Shown one piece after another: positions 39,848 to 49,274 of a DNA stretch of 64,000 nucleotides. The DNA lies in NCBI GenBank assembly GCA_017505465.1, contig JAFVPE010000030.1:124001-188000 (forward strand), given 5' to 3'. The notes beneath the pieces were generated by a model, which saw nothing but the letters and a program-made list of their open reading frames with translations, was not told where the DNA came from and made no database searches. The stretch comes from Clostridia bacterium. GTDB lineage: Bacteria > Bacillota > Clostridia > Christensenellales > Borkfalkiaceae. Numbering within the stretch: position 1 is the first letter of the stretch; the number at the start of each line of letters is the position of its first letter. A program made the translations under genes and the position numbers.

Positions 39848-42586
39848 ATGTTACAACTTATTGACGTTAAAAAGGATTATAAGACCGTTGGGCAAACGGT
39901 ACAGGCGCTCAAAGGCGTGAACGTGCGTTTCCGCAAAAACGAATTCGTATCCATTTTAGGCCCTTCGGGGTGCGGTAAAACGACGATGCTCAACATCATC
40001 GGCGGCTTGGATCAATACACTTCGGGCGACCTTGTCATTTGCGGAAAGTCGACGAAGGATTATAAGGATCACGATTGGGACGTGTATAGAAATCACCGCA
40101 TCGGGTTCGTATTCCAATCCTACAATCTCATTCCCCATCAAACGGTGCTCGGAAACGTTGAAATTGCGTTGACGATTGCAGGCATTTCCAAGGCGGAGCG
40201 TAAACAACGTGCGATCGACGCCTTGAAGAGAGTGGGGCTTGAAAAGGAAATCCATAAGAACCCCAACCAACTTTCGGGCGGTCAAATGCAACGTGTCGCT
40301 ATCGCGCGTGCGCTTGTAAACAATCCCGAAATTTTGCTCGCCGACGAGCCTACGGGTGCGCTTGATACGGTAACGAGCGTACAAATTATGGATCTCATTC
40401 GTGAAATCGCAGGTGAACGCCTCGTTATTATGGTTACGCACAATCCCGAGCTTGCGGAAGAATATTCTTCCCGTATCATTCGTTTGCAGGATGGCTTGGT
40501 GATTTCCGACAGCAACCCTTACACGGAAGCAGAAGCGGAAAAGGCGGTTGAGCCCGTGGAAGAAATCCTTGCGGAAGCCGAGCCTATCAAGACGAAAAAA
40601 GTGAAGAAAAAGAAGGAACGCTCTGCCATGTCCTTCTTTACGTCGCTTGGCTTGAGCGCAAGAAACCTTTGGACGAAAAAGGGGAGAACGGCGCTCACGT
40701 CCTTTGCAGGGAGTATCGGTATTATCAGCGTTTGTCTTGTGCTTGCGCTCTCGAACGGCTTTAACAATTACATTATGAAAACGGAAGAAGATATGCTTTC
40801 GTATTATCCTGTGGAAATCACGGAAACGACGGTGGACGTGGCGGCGATTATGTCGGGTATGAGCACCCTTGAAGACATTCCCGATGCGGACAAAATTGGG
40901 GATAAGGTGTACGTTAATTCCTTCTTGACGAACATCGCGCAGGGTATGCAGGTATCCAACGACTTGTCCGACGACTATATCAACTATTTGGAAAGTATGG
41001 ATAAGGATTGGTATTCCGCCATTAAGTACGAATACGGCGTGAACCTTCTTCCCAACCTTTACACCGAAGTGACCTTGGACACGACGGAAGGGGGTAAGGC
41101 AAGCGTGCTTTCCCTTTCCACGTTGAAATCTTATTACGTGCAACGCTTGACCGAGCAGGAAGAGAAATATGCGCAGCTCGTATATCTCGTGGATTATCTC
41201 GGCAGTATCTACGGCACGATGCCCGGTACGGACGATTTGTCCGATGATCGCTACGGCGATTACGTGCGCTCGCAATACGACGTTGTTGAAGGGGAATTCC
41301 CGAATGCGGTGAACGAAGCGGTGCTTGTTGTCGGCACAAAGAACGACGTAACCGATCTTAATCTTGCACAGCTCGGTTTCTTGAACGAAAAGGAATTTCT
41401 TGCGCTCTTCCCCACGGAAGGGAATACGGACGCTCCCGACAAACCCACCGAAATCAATTTCAGCGAAATTCTCTCGCAAAAGTTCACCCTTTTCTATAAC
41501 GATGCGATCTATTCCAAGAATACCGCTATCAACGATACGGGGGACTACCAATTCCATTACGAAGGGGATAGAACGGCGAAGGGCGGCTTAACCGTGAGCA
41601 ATGGCAACGGTATGGAAATCAAGGTAACGGGTATCCTTCGTTTGAAGGACGGACTCAACTACGGCTGTCTTTCGGAAGGCTTGAACTTTACCGAAATGCT
41701 CGTACACGAATATCTTGATAAGAATGCGGATTCCGAAATTGCAAATGCATTGCTTGCGCAGTCGGAAACGATTTCTAAAATCACGGCGATTATGGCGGAG
41801 CTTGCCAACGTGCCCCCGATGAATCCCGACATGACGCCCAACCCTGCGTACACGGAAAAATACACGGAATTGATGCAAATTCTTTCGACGAATCCCCGTG
41901 CCTACAACCGCGTAGCGGAATCGCTCAACGATTATTATATCGACTATAAAGACAATGCAGGTAATACGCAGGGCTATATGCTCTACGGAAATAATGCGCT
42001 TCGCGAAGTTGGCGGTATGGATCGTCCGAATCGCATTGCAGTCTATACGGATAATTTCGAATCCAAGGAAGAAATCCTTTCCTATCTTGACGATTGGAAC
42101 GACACCCACGAGAAGGAACAACAGGTCAAATACACCGATACGGTTGGTTTGATGATGACGATGATGCAGACGATGCTCGACGCAATCACTTACGTTCTCG
42201 TCGCCTTCACGTCCATTTCCCTTGTGGTATCTTCCGTCATGATCGGTATCATCACCTACGTTTCCGTTGTCGAGCGAGTCAAGGAAATCGGCGTATTGCG
42301 ATCCCTTGGCGCAAGAAAGCGGGACATCAAAAACTTGTTCAATGCGGAAACCTTCATCATCGGCTTGGCTTCGGGGGTGATTGGCGTTGTCGTGACGTAT
42401 ATCCTTTCGATTTTCATTAACATTATCTTCATGTCGTTGACGGGGATTGCCAACCTTGCGTCCTTGCCTATCACGTCGGCGCTCATTATGATTGCTATTA
42501 GCATTGGATTGACGCTCATCAGCGGGCTTATCCCTGCAAGCGCAGCAGCGAAGAAGGATCCCGTTATTGCACTCCGCACTGAATAA
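39848..42586 (+). CDS. MacB-like ABC transporter, ATPase fused to FtsX-type permease
   Basis: A 912-residue protein. Residues 1-225 are an ATPase of the LolD/MacB type (Walker A GPSGCGKT at 38-45, LSGGQMQRVAIARAL, LLADEPTGALD). A charged linker of about 40 residues leads to a first membrane span near 290, then an extracellular domain of some 480 residues, then three spans near the end with the FtsX-type LRSLGARKRDIKNLF. This is the layout of exporters that move lipids, peptides or antibiotics, or that signal mechanically across the membrane. The MarR gene 130 bases upstream suggests induction by a toxic compound. AAGGAG precedes the ATG. Confidence 0.9.
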   Translation: MLQLIDVKKDYKTVGQTVQALKGVNVRFRKNEFVSILGPSGCGKTTMLNIIGGLDQYTSGDLVICGKSTKDYKDHDWDVYRNHRIGFVFQSYNLIPHQTVLGNVEIALTIAGISKAERKQRAIDALKRVGLEKEIHKNPNQLSGGQMQRVAIARALVNNPEILLADEPTGALDTVTSVQIMDLIREIAGERLVIMVTHNPELAEEYSSRIIRLQDGLVISDSNPYTEAEAEKAVEPVEEILAEAEPIKTKKVKKKKERSAMSFFTSLGLSARNLWTKKGRTALTSFAGSIGIISVCLVLALSNGFNNYIMKTEEDMLSYYPVEITETTVDVAAIMSGMSTLEDIPDADKIGDKVYVNSFLTNIAQGMQVSNDLSDDYINYLESMDKDWYSAIKYEYGVNLLPNLYTEVTLDTTEGGKASVLSLSTLKSYYVQRLTEQEEKYAQLVYLVDYLGSIYGTMPGTDDLSDDRYGDYVRSQYDVVEGEFPNAVNEAVLVVGTKNDVTDLNLAQLGFLNEKEFLALFPTEGNTDAPDKPTEINFSEILSQKFTLFYNDAIYSKNTAINDTGDYQFHYEGDRTAKGGLTVSNGNGMEIKVTGILRLKDGLNYGCLSEGLNFTEMLVHEYLDKNADSEIANALLAQSETISKITAIMAELANVPPMNPDMTPNPAYTEKYTELMQILSTNPRAYNRVAESLNDYYIDYKDNAGNTQGYMLYGNNALREVGGMDRPNRIAVYTDNFESKEEILSYLDDWNDTHEKEQQVKYTDTVGLMMTMMQTMLDAITYVLVAFTSISLVVSSVMIGIITYVSVVERVKEIGVLRSLGARKRDIKNLFNAETFIIGLASGVIGVVVTYILSIFINIIFMSLTGIANLASLPITSALIMIAISIGLTLISGLIPASAAAKKDPVIALRTE

Positions 42587-42612
42587 TTGCTACGAAATTA
42601 TAGGAAAAAGTT

Positions 42613-43524
42613 ATGGTTAAAAAGGAATTTACTCTGCAATCAAACTATGATGAATTGCCTTTGAGCTGTATAATCTGCGAACCGCAAAATTCGCCCAAAG
42701 GCATCGTTCAACTCGTACATGGTATGTGCGAACACAAAGAACGCTACTTGGAATTTATGGAATTTCTTTGTGAAAACGGCTACGTTGCGGCGTGTCACGA
42801 TCACCGCGGCCACGGCGACAGCGTGAAGAGCGAAGCGGACTTCGGTTGGTTTGGCGATTACGACGGCAAAGCCGTCGTAGACGACGCCGTGCAGTTTAGC
42901 CGTTATTTGAAGGAAGAGTACGCAGGGCTTCCGTTGATTTTGTTCGGGCACAGTATGGGCTCGCTCGTCGTGCGTTGTTACGCAAGAGAACACGACGAAG
43001 AAATCGATAAGCTTATCGTTTGCGGCAGTCCGTCCAAGAATCCCTTGTCGGGCGTTGCCATTTTCTTGGAAAAGTGTATCCGCCTTTTCAAGGGCGCACG
43101 CCATAGAAGTAAAATGCTTGCTTTTCTTGCGACGGGTAAGGGGGATAAGCAATTCCCCGGTGAAGGCAAATGCGCTTGGCTTAGCAAGAACAAGGAAAGC
43201 GTTGCGGCGTATCTCGCAAGTCCGAAATGCAGCTATCGCTTTACCTGCAACGGCTTTGAAAACTTGTTCAAATTGCTCAAACGCACCTATACCAAGAAGG
43301 GCTACGAAGTGAAAAATCCCAACCTGCCCATTCATTTTGTGGCAGGGGGCGACGATCCCGTTATCGTGAATGAAAAGCAATGGTTCAACGCCGTGGAGTT
43401 TATGAAATCACTTGGCTACGAGCAGGTAACGGGCAAGCTTTACGACGGCTTGCGCCACGAGATTTTGCAAGAGCTTGAACGCAAGGAAGTCTATCAAGAT
43501 TTACTCGCTTTTATTGAACGATAA
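42613..43524 (+). CDS. Alpha/beta hydrolase, monoacylglycerol-lipase-like
   Basis: A 303-residue serine hydrolase. The oxyanion-side motif is VQLVHGMCEHKERY, the nucleophile Ser114 lies in FGHSMGS, and the acid and His are in GGDDPVI and LRHEIL near the end. It resembles monoacylglycerol lipases and lysophospholipases. It follows the ABC exporter by 26 bases with an AGGAAAAA SD and is probably co-transcribed with it, which hints at a lipid-related task for both. Confidence 0.88.
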   Translation: MVKKEFTLQSNYDELPLSCIICEPQNSPKGIVQLVHGMCEHKERYLEFMEFLCENGYVAACHDHRGHGDSVKSEADFGWFGDYDGKAVVDDAVQFSRYLKEEYAGLPLILFGHSMGSLVVRCYAREHDEEIDKLIVCGSPSKNPLSGVAIFLEKCIRLFKGARHRSKMLAFLATGKGDKQFPGEGKCAWLSKNKESVAAYLASPKCSYRFTCNGFENLFKLLKRTYTKKGYEVKNPNLPIHFVAGGDDPVIVNEKQWFNAVEFMKSLGYEQVTGKLYDGLRHEILQELERKEVYQDLLAFIER

Positions 43525-43576
43525 CGCCGTATAATTTCTTTTTCCCGACACATACTGTATGCAGGAGGGAAAAATA

Positions 43577-43807
43577 ATGAGAGTAGTCAATATTATTTCT
43601 TATATTCTCGTGATTATTGGCGCTGTGAATTGGGGCTTGTTTGGAATTTTCAATTTCAACCTCGTTTCCATGATTTTCGCAGGTGCGCGTACGGCAGGCT
43701 CGATTATCGTGTATTCGCTTATCGCACTCGCGGCGCTTTGGCTCATCATTTCGCCATTCATCACGAGCGGTGTGCTTTGGTTAAAGAATAAACACACGGT
43801 TAAATAA
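43577..43807 (+). CDS. DUF378 small membrane protein
   Basis: A 76-residue protein with two membrane spans and the DUF378 pattern (IGAVNWGLFGIFNFNLV). Function unknown; small, widespread in Firmicutes. The ATG at 43577 follows GGAGGG; a start six codons upstream would overlap that SD. Confidence 0.88.
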   Translation: MRVVNIISYILVIIGAVNWGLFGIFNFNLVSMIFAGARTAGSIIVYSLIALAALWLIISPFITSGVLWLKNKHTVK

Positions 43808-43826
43808 GCCTTTATGGCAAAGGGGA

Positions 43827-43868
43827 ACGGAGTTTTGCGGATTTTTCCACAAAACTCCGTTTTTTTTG
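43827..43868 (+). terminator. Terminator after DUF378
   Basis: ACGGAGTTTTG (43827-43837) with CAAAACTCCGT (43850-43860) and an eight-T run. Confidence 0.9.
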
Positions 43869-43876
43869 CGAAAATA

Positions 43877-43905
43877 TTGACAAGATAAGGAAATTATAGT
43901 ATAAT
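43877..43905 (+). promoter_or_regulatory. Promoter of the first lemA gene
   Basis: TTGACA at 43877-43882, 17-base spacer, TATAAT at 43900-43905. Confidence 0.8.
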
Positions 43906-43949
43906 AAAGAAGCAAAAAGGTCTAAAAAGCCCGAAAGAGGAGTAAAAAA

Positions 43950-44579
43950 GTGTTAAATTCTCTGTTGATGAGCAAATTGGATATTGCTTTGACCGTGCTC
44001 GTTATCGTGGTCGCGGTGCTTTGCGTCGTCGGCATTTCTTGCATCGTGGCGCTGATTTGTATCGGTTGGTGGGTGAACACCGAAAAGCAGTATAAAAACT
44101 TGCAGTATAGAGTGGAAGACGCGTGGGGGACGATTGAAAGACGTCTGCAAAAACGCGCGGAGCTTGTAAACGTTTACGTCGACTGTATTCGCAAGGTAAA
44201 GGGGGAGGACGACGAAGCGTTGCGAGAGCTTATGGCAGCAAGCAAGTTCGCCGTGGAAGAAGGCTCGCAAGCACACGTTATTACCAGCAACGCAAGACTT
44301 ACGTTACTCCTTCGCGAATTTATGGCAAGTGTTCCCGTAAGATACCCCGAAGCAACTGCAAACGAAACATATCTCGGCGCGTATTACCAACTCACGGGCG
44401 TGGAAGACGACTTGGATAAATCGAGAAGATATTACAACAGTACGGTGAGAGCTTTCAACAGCAAGCTCGTGAAATTCCCTTCCAAAATCGTTGCAAAACG
44501 TATGGAAGAGCATTACGAAAAAGAGCCTTATTTCTATCTCGACGAAGCGGAAGGCAAGCGCAGAGCGGAAAAACGTTAA
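43950..44579 (+). CDS. LemA-family protein (first copy)
   Basis: A 209-residue protein with one membrane span (about 10-38) and then the helical LemA domain: YKNLQYRVEDAWGTIERRLQ, then FPSKIVAKRM near the end. LemA proteins sit with a short outside N-terminus and a long helical bundle; their role is uncertain. It begins at GTG 43950, eight bases after AAAGAGGAG; ATG at 43968 is the alternative and would remove only six residues. It forms its own transcript and ends at a terminator. A second family member is at 51722. Confidence 0.85.
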   Translation: MLNSLLMSKLDIALTVLVIVVAVLCVVGISCIVALICIGWWVNTEKQYKNLQYRVEDAWGTIERRLQKRAELVNVYVDCIRKVKGEDDEALRELMAASKFAVEEGSQAHVITSNARLTLLLREFMASVPVRYPEATANETYLGAYYQLTGVEDDLDKSRRYYNSTVRAFNSKLVKFPSKIVAKRMEEHYEKEPYFYLDEAEGKRRAEKR

Positions 44580-44605
44580 CGGTAAGAATAAAAAAGACAA
44601 GAAAA

Positions 44606-44634
44606 AACGCACTCGGCAAGGAGTGCGTTTTTTG
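44606..44634. terminator. Terminator between lemA and the YegP-like gene
   Basis: AACGCACTC-GGCAAG-GAGTGCGTT with T-run, between convergent genes. Confidence 0.9.
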
Positions 44635-44653
44635 CTACGTTCATATGGATAAA

Positions 44654-45964
44654 TTACTTATTTGCCGCATCCGTCAACGTAGGGGAGTTCGCCGCAAATC
44701 TCTTTACGGAATCCACTGCGTTTTGGCAAAGACGTCTCGTCTTATAATGCTCGCCAAGGCAAAGGAGTTGACCGTTGCCGTTCAAAAGCTTGTAAATGTA
44801 GTCGCCGCGCTTGGTTAAAGTGATGCGGAAATTGCCGCTTTCAATATTCTTCTTGTGGGTAGCAACGCCGTTTACTGCGCCTTCGTAGGTGGTATATTCT
44901 TCGCTTGAAAGCAGTTTTTCGCCGTTGTTTGCATAGAGAGCGAAATAGTAAACGGGCTCGCCGTCGATGCCGTTTTGCTTTTCGATGATCCATTTTCCGG
45001 TGCAATTTTCAGGAAGGGGTGCGATTGCGCTGTCGTCTTCCGTAGGAACTTTTACGTGCAATTCTTGGACGTTTTCGTCAAGGACTGCCGATTGCGCAAA
45101 ACGCTTGGTCGATTCGATTGCGCTTTCGCAACGTGCTTTCGTGGGATAATTTTCACCCGTGCAAAGCAAGGTGTTTTTGCCGCTCAAAAGCTTGAAAATG
45201 TAGTCGCCCTTTTTGGAAAGGGTAATGCGGAAATTGCCTTTTTCGATGTTCGATTTGTGGGTGGCAATGCCTTTTACTGCGCCTGCATAGGAAGTGTATT
45301 CTTCACTCGAAAGCAGTTTTTCGCCGTTGGATGCGTGGAGCTCGAAGAAATAGGTCTCTTCTTCGCCTTCTTGGTCGGTTACCATGCGCAAAATTACCCA
45401 TTTACCAGTGTATTTTGTGCCTTTATCCGTAGCAGCTTTTGCTGCTTTGGGGGCGGTTTTTGCCGCCGTTTCCTTTTTCGCCGCAGGTTTCGTTTCTTTC
45501 TTTTCAGCAGGCTTCGTTTCCTTCTTTGCCGCAGGTTTCTTTGCAACGGGAGCAGGCTTTTCTTCCGCCTTTTCTTCCGCTTTTTCTTCAACGGGAGCAG
45601 GCGCTTCTTTTACTTCTTCAACGGGAGCTTCCGCAATGGGTTCTTGCGTTTCCTCTACTGGTTCTTCCTTAACCGCTTCTTGCGTTTCTTCTACCGTTTC
45701 TTCCACGGGTTTTTCCGTTTCTGCAGCATCCGCCGTAGCCGCCGCTTCAAGCGCTGCTTTTTCCGCTGCTCTGCGTTTTTTCTTCTTCGAATTAGCAACT
45801 GCGCCAACTACGATGAGTACGATAATGACGCAAACAAGAAGTGCCAAGCACGCAAAAAGAATTAACGTAAGCTTCGGATGCGCTTTCATATACTCGAGGC
45901 AAGTGTCCCAAAATTCAGGCGCTTTTTCTTTCACGTTATCGAAAAAATTTGTGATTGCTCCCAT
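44654..45964 (-). CDS. Membrane-anchored protein with two YegP-like (DUF1508) domains
   Basis: A 436-residue protein. A membrane span lies at about 31-56, followed by a low-complexity linker (to about 190) very rich in Glu/Pro/Val and then Lys/Ala/Pro, and two YegP-like (DUF1508) domains of about 110 residues each, with the repeated NGEKLLSSEEYT and NFRITL segments. The orientation is most likely cytoplasmic C-terminal, given the Lys/Arg cluster straight after the span. The KPAAKKE-type linker resembles those of histone H1-like or cell-envelope proteins. Function is unknown; DUF1508 domains are often found in tandem. No partner gene is obvious. Confidence 0.8.
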   Translation of the reverse strand: MGAITNFFDNVKEKAPEFWDTCLEYMKAHPKLTLILFACLALLVCVIIVLIVVGAVANSKKKKRRAAEKAALEAAATADAAETEKPVEETVEETQEAVKEEPVEETQEPIAEAPVEEVKEAPAPVEEKAEEKAEEKPAPVAKKPAAKKETKPAEKKETKPAAKKETAAKTAPKAAKAATDKGTKYTGKWVILRMVTDQEGEEETYFFELHASNGEKLLSSEEYTSYAGAVKGIATHKSNIEKGNFRITLSKKGDYIFKLLSGKNTLLCTGENYPTKARCESAIESTKRFAQSAVLDENVQELHVKVPTEDDSAIAPLPENCTGKWIIEKQNGIDGEPVYYFALYANNGEKLLSSEEYTTYEGAVNGVATHKKNIESGNFRITLTKRGDYIYKLLNGNGQLLCLGEHYKTRRLCQNAVDSVKRFAANSPTLTDAANK

Positions 45965-46065
45965 AAAAATTTCCTCTCTTTGTTGTTAGTATTTATATTT
46001 TAATATAAAAAATGCAAAAAGTCAATGAAAGGGGGCGAAAAATTTAACGGATTTTCTCAAAAAAA

Positions 46066-46094
46066 TTGACAATCCGCAGGAAATAGAGTACAAT
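46066..46094 (+). promoter_or_regulatory. Promoter of the HI0933-family flavoprotein gene
   Basis: TTGACA at 46066-46071, 17-base spacer, TACAAT at 46089-46094. The ATG is at 46101, so transcription should begin on or within a base of the start codon. Confidence 0.8.
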
Positions 46095-46100
46095 AAAGAT

Positions 46101-47348
46101 ATGGAAAGGATAGAAATTGCAATTATCGGTGGCGGTGCGTCGGGGTTGTTTCTCGCAAACGTGCTTGCCAATCGAAATAAAAAAGACGTAACCGCCGTGA
46201 AAACGGTGGTATTTGAGCGTGGGGAAAGAGTGGGGAAAAAACTCTCGTCCACGGGTAACGGGCAGGGGAATATCACCAATGCGCACCTGTTGACGGAAGA
46301 GCGCGGCTATTTTTCTTCGTGCGATAGTGCGCGCGTGTACGAATATTTGAAGACGTACGACACAACGTCTTTTGAGAAGTTTTGGGCAAGCCGAGGCGTT
46401 GCGCTTACCTACGACGAACGAGGCAGGGCATATCCTGCAAGTAGGCAGGCTTCTGCTTTGACGGACGCACTCCGTTTTTACGCAAGCGAAAAGGGGATAG
46501 AGCTTCGCACGGGCGCACGCGTAACCGCCTTAAAAAAAGAGGGCGCAGAGTTTGTTGTTGCCTATGAAAAGGACGGTTCAACGCATACCTGCTATGCCCA
46601 AACGGTGGTACTTTGCGCAGGTGGCAAGGCGGCGAAGAACTTTGGGACGGACGGCACGGCGTATGCTTTGGCGCAAGGCTTTGGACACACCGTTACGCCG
46701 TTGTATCCCTCTCTTGTGCAGCTTAAAACGGACACGGCGCACACCAAAACGCTCAAGGGGATTCGTGTGACGGACGGCGGTTTGACGGCGCATACCCCTA
46801 ACGGCGAATATTCGTTAAACGGCGATATTATCTTCACCGATTACGGCATTTCGGGGGATGCGGTATTCCGCATTTCGGCGTTTATCACTCCTGAAATCGC
46901 AAGCGGTGAGGTGTGCGTTTCTATTGACTTTTTACCGCAATTTGACGAACAAAACGTCTATGAAATGATGCAAAGAAAGCTTGCGGCGTATCCTACCTTG
47001 GATAAGACGGAGTTACTTTTCGGTATCGTCAACAATCAAATCGGCAGAGTCGTTCTTCGCAGAGCAAACGGCGATTTGAAGAGGGCGGCGAAGCTTGTAA
47101 AAACGTTCCCGTTACAGGTGACGGGCAACCTCGGTTTCGATTATGCCCAAGTAACGAAGGGGGGGATTCCCCTTTGCGAAACGGACGAAAATTTGCAAAG
47201 TAAGCTTGCGCCCAATTTGTATTTTGCAGGGGAAATTCTCGACGTGGACGGTCAATGCGGCGGCTTTAACTTGCATTTTGCGTATGCGTCCGCTTGCGTG
47301 GTCGCAAGGGCGATTGACAAGAAAACAAGGGGGCAGGTATGCAAATAA
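46101..47348 (+). CDS. HI0933/BaiN-like FAD-dependent oxidoreductase
   Basis: A 415-residue flavoprotein with an FAD loop at the N-terminus (IAIIGGGASGLFLANVLA) and the family's KLSSTGNGQGNITN segment; the C-terminal part closes the FAD site (GEILDVDGQCGGFNLHFAYAS). The HI0933 family includes BaiN, implicated in bile-acid reduction, but most members have no known substrate. The ATG has no SD and lies 7 bases past the -10 box, so it is probably translated from a leaderless message. It overlaps the next flavoprotein gene by 10 bases. Confidence 0.88.
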   Translation: MERIEIAIIGGGASGLFLANVLANRNKKDVTAVKTVVFERGERVGKKLSSTGNGQGNITNAHLLTEERGYFSSCDSARVYEYLKTYDTTSFEKFWASRGVALTYDERGRAYPASRQASALTDALRFYASEKGIELRTGARVTALKKEGAEFVVAYEKDGSTHTCYAQTVVLCAGGKAAKNFGTDGTAYALAQGFGHTVTPLYPSLVQLKTDTAHTKTLKGIRVTDGGLTAHTPNGEYSLNGDIIFTDYGISGDAVFRISAFITPEIASGEVCVSIDFLPQFDEQNVYEMMQRKLAAYPTLDKTELLFGIVNNQIGRVVLRRANGDLKRAAKLVKTFPLQVTGNLGFDYAQVTKGGIPLCETDENLQSKLAPNLYFAGEILDVDGQCGGFNLHFAYASACVVARAIDKKTRGQVCK

Positions 47349-48892
47349 TCACCCTTTCGGACATAAAATTGCCCGTTGGCGCGGATGAAAAGCAGCTCAT
47401 TTCGCTCGCTCGCAAGAAATTGGGCGGCGCAGAGCCGAAATATTTTTCCATTCGCAAAAAATCCCTTGACGCACGGGATAAAAGCAATATCCGTTGGGTG
47501 TATTCTATCGAATTTTCCAAGCAACCGCAAAGGTCGGAAACGCCCGTTTTCCCGCGGTTGCCCAAGGAAAAACAACCCAAACACAAGGTGCTTGTGGTCG
47601 GCAGCGGTCCTGCGGGGCTTTTTTGCGCCGTACGGCTTTTGGAGCACGGCGTCACGCCCATTCTTATCGAGCGCGGAGCGCCCGTGGAAGAGCGTGAGAA
47701 GAAAATAGAGAGCTTTTTTGAGAGTAAATTACTCGATACGCAAACGAACATTCAATTCGGTGAAGGGGGCGCAGGCACCTTTTCGGACGGCAAGCTCAAT
47801 ACGCAAACGCATAGCCCCTTAAACCGTGAGGTTTTGCAGACGTTCGTGCGCTTTGGCGCACCCGAAGAGATACTCTATCTCTCGAAACCGCACGTCGGCA
47901 GCGATAATCTTAAAAAAGTTGTTAAAAACATTCGCGAGTACCTTATTTCGCAAGGCGTCGAAGTGCTTTTCCACACCCAACTTACCGATTTTAAGGTGCA
48001 AGGCGGGAGTGTGTGCGAAGCGGTGTTGACGACCAACGGTACGGAACGAATTTTGCCCGTTTCGGCAATCGTTTTGGCGGTGGGGCATAGCGCAAGAGAT
48101 ACCTTTGCAATGCTTGCGAAACGCAGCGTACCTATGCATGCAAAGGATTTTGCCGTTGGAGTGCGCATCGAACATTTGCAAGAGAATATCGGTTTTTCGC
48201 AGTACGGCAAGGCGCATACCTTGCTTCCGGCGGCGGATTATAAACTCGTTTCTCACGCATCCGAACGCGCGGCGTTCACCTTTTGTATGTGTCCCGGCGG
48301 CTTCGTTATGCCTTCGGCGAGCGAAGAAGGGGGCGTTGTTACCAACGGCATGAGCAACTATGCGCGTGACGGCAAAAATGCCAATAGCGCTTTGATTGCG
48401 CAAGTCCGTAAGGAAGATTTCGGTTCGGACGATCCGCTTGCAGGTGTGGAATTTCAACGCAAGATGGAGAGAACTGCATATCGTGCAGGCGGCGAAAACT
48501 ACGCTGCGCCCGTACAGCTCGTCGGGGATTTTTTGCGGGATAGAGAAAGCTCCCGTTTTGGGGAAGTGCAACCCACCTATGCGGCAGGCACGAAATTTGC
48601 GGAGCTTCGCACCGTATTGCCGGAGCCTATCGTGCAAGCGTTAAAGGCGGCAATTCCCGATATGGATAGACGGCTCAAGGGCTTTGCTGCCCCCGACGCA
48701 ATATTGACGGCGGCGGAAACACGGACGAGCTCCCCCGTGCGCATCGAGCGGGACGAAAGCTTTCAATCGGTGGGTGTTGCTCGCTTGTATCCCTGTGGCG
48801 AAGGGGCAGGCTACGCAGGGGGAATCACTTCTTCCGCAGCAGACGGACTCCGCGTTGCCGAAGCAATTTTTATGCTATTTAATAACGCTTAA
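47339..48892 (+). CDS. NAD(P)/FAD-dependent dehydrogenase of the FAD-binding family
   Basis: A 517-residue flavoprotein. After about 80 residues of N-terminal domain comes the FAD loop VVGSGPAGLFCAVRLLEHG (about 82-100), a second conserved FGEGGAGTFSDGKL, and a late PCGEGAGYAGGITSSAADG. This matches the family usually annotated as uncharacterised NAD(FAD)-utilising dehydrogenases. GGGGGCAGGT is the likely SD, within the previous gene. Overlap with the preceding flavoprotein gene implies paired expression. Confidence 0.88.
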   Translation: MQIITLSDIKLPVGADEKQLISLARKKLGGAEPKYFSIRKKSLDARDKSNIRWVYSIEFSKQPQRSETPVFPRLPKEKQPKHKVLVVGSGPAGLFCAVRLLEHGVTPILIERGAPVEEREKKIESFFESKLLDTQTNIQFGEGGAGTFSDGKLNTQTHSPLNREVLQTFVRFGAPEEILYLSKPHVGSDNLKKVVKNIREYLISQGVEVLFHTQLTDFKVQGGSVCEAVLTTNGTERILPVSAIVLAVGHSARDTFAMLAKRSVPMHAKDFAVGVRIEHLQENIGFSQYGKAHTLLPAADYKLVSHASERAAFTFCMCPGGFVMPSASEEGGVVTNGMSNYARDGKNANSALIAQVRKEDFGSDDPLAGVEFQRKMERTAYRAGGENYAAPVQLVGDFLRDRESSRFGEVQPTYAAGTKFAELRTVLPEPIVQALKAAIPDMDRRLKGFAAPDAILTAAETRTSSPVRIERDESFQSVGVARLYPCGEGAGYAGGITSSAADGLRVAEAIFMLFNNA

Positions 48893-49129
48893 TGGAAAAG
48901 CCTTGTTAATATACAACATTTTTTGTTTGTTTGATACCATTTCACTTTATTATCACACAACTATCACAAAACATTCACAAATTAGGAGTAAGATAAAGAA
49001 TACGAATGGGAGATACCGTTCGTCACGTTTACTTTATATGGCAGGGGGGAATTGGAAAAGATAACCTGAACGTAAAGTAAAGTAGAGAATAGACTATACT
49101 AAACTTTTTTCATATTCTCTCACTAAAGG
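48893..49129. other. Intergenic region with paired segments, no gene
   Basis: No ORF with SD. It holds two possible stems: TTTACTTTA near 49028 with TAAAGTAAA near 49074, and AGAGAATA near 49084 with TATTCTCT near 49113. An AGGAG sits at 48983, but no ORF follows. Could be a small RNA or a long 3' untranslated region. Confidence 0.35.
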
Positions 49130-49169
49130 TATACGGCTTGTGCAATGCGCAAGCCGTATATCTTTTTTG
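49130..49169 (+). terminator. Terminator after the flavoprotein pair
   Basis: TATACGGCTTG (49130-49140) with CAAGCCGTATA (49150-49160) and a T-run, 240 bases past the last stop, so it would end a long 3' region or a separate small RNA. Confidence 0.8.
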
Positions 49170-49188
49170 TTTTTCGCTGCGGAAACGG

Positions 49189-49217
49189 TTGCAAATTCAG
49201 GAAAAATGTAGTATAAT
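49189..49217 (+). promoter_or_regulatory. Promoter of the TetR gene
   Basis: TTGCAA at 49189-49194, 17-base spacer, TATAAT at 49212-49217. Confidence 0.75.
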
Positions 49218-49274
49218 CTATTCGTGTGGAAAAAACCACAGAAAAAACATGAGAAGAGAAGAGGTAAAAAAACA

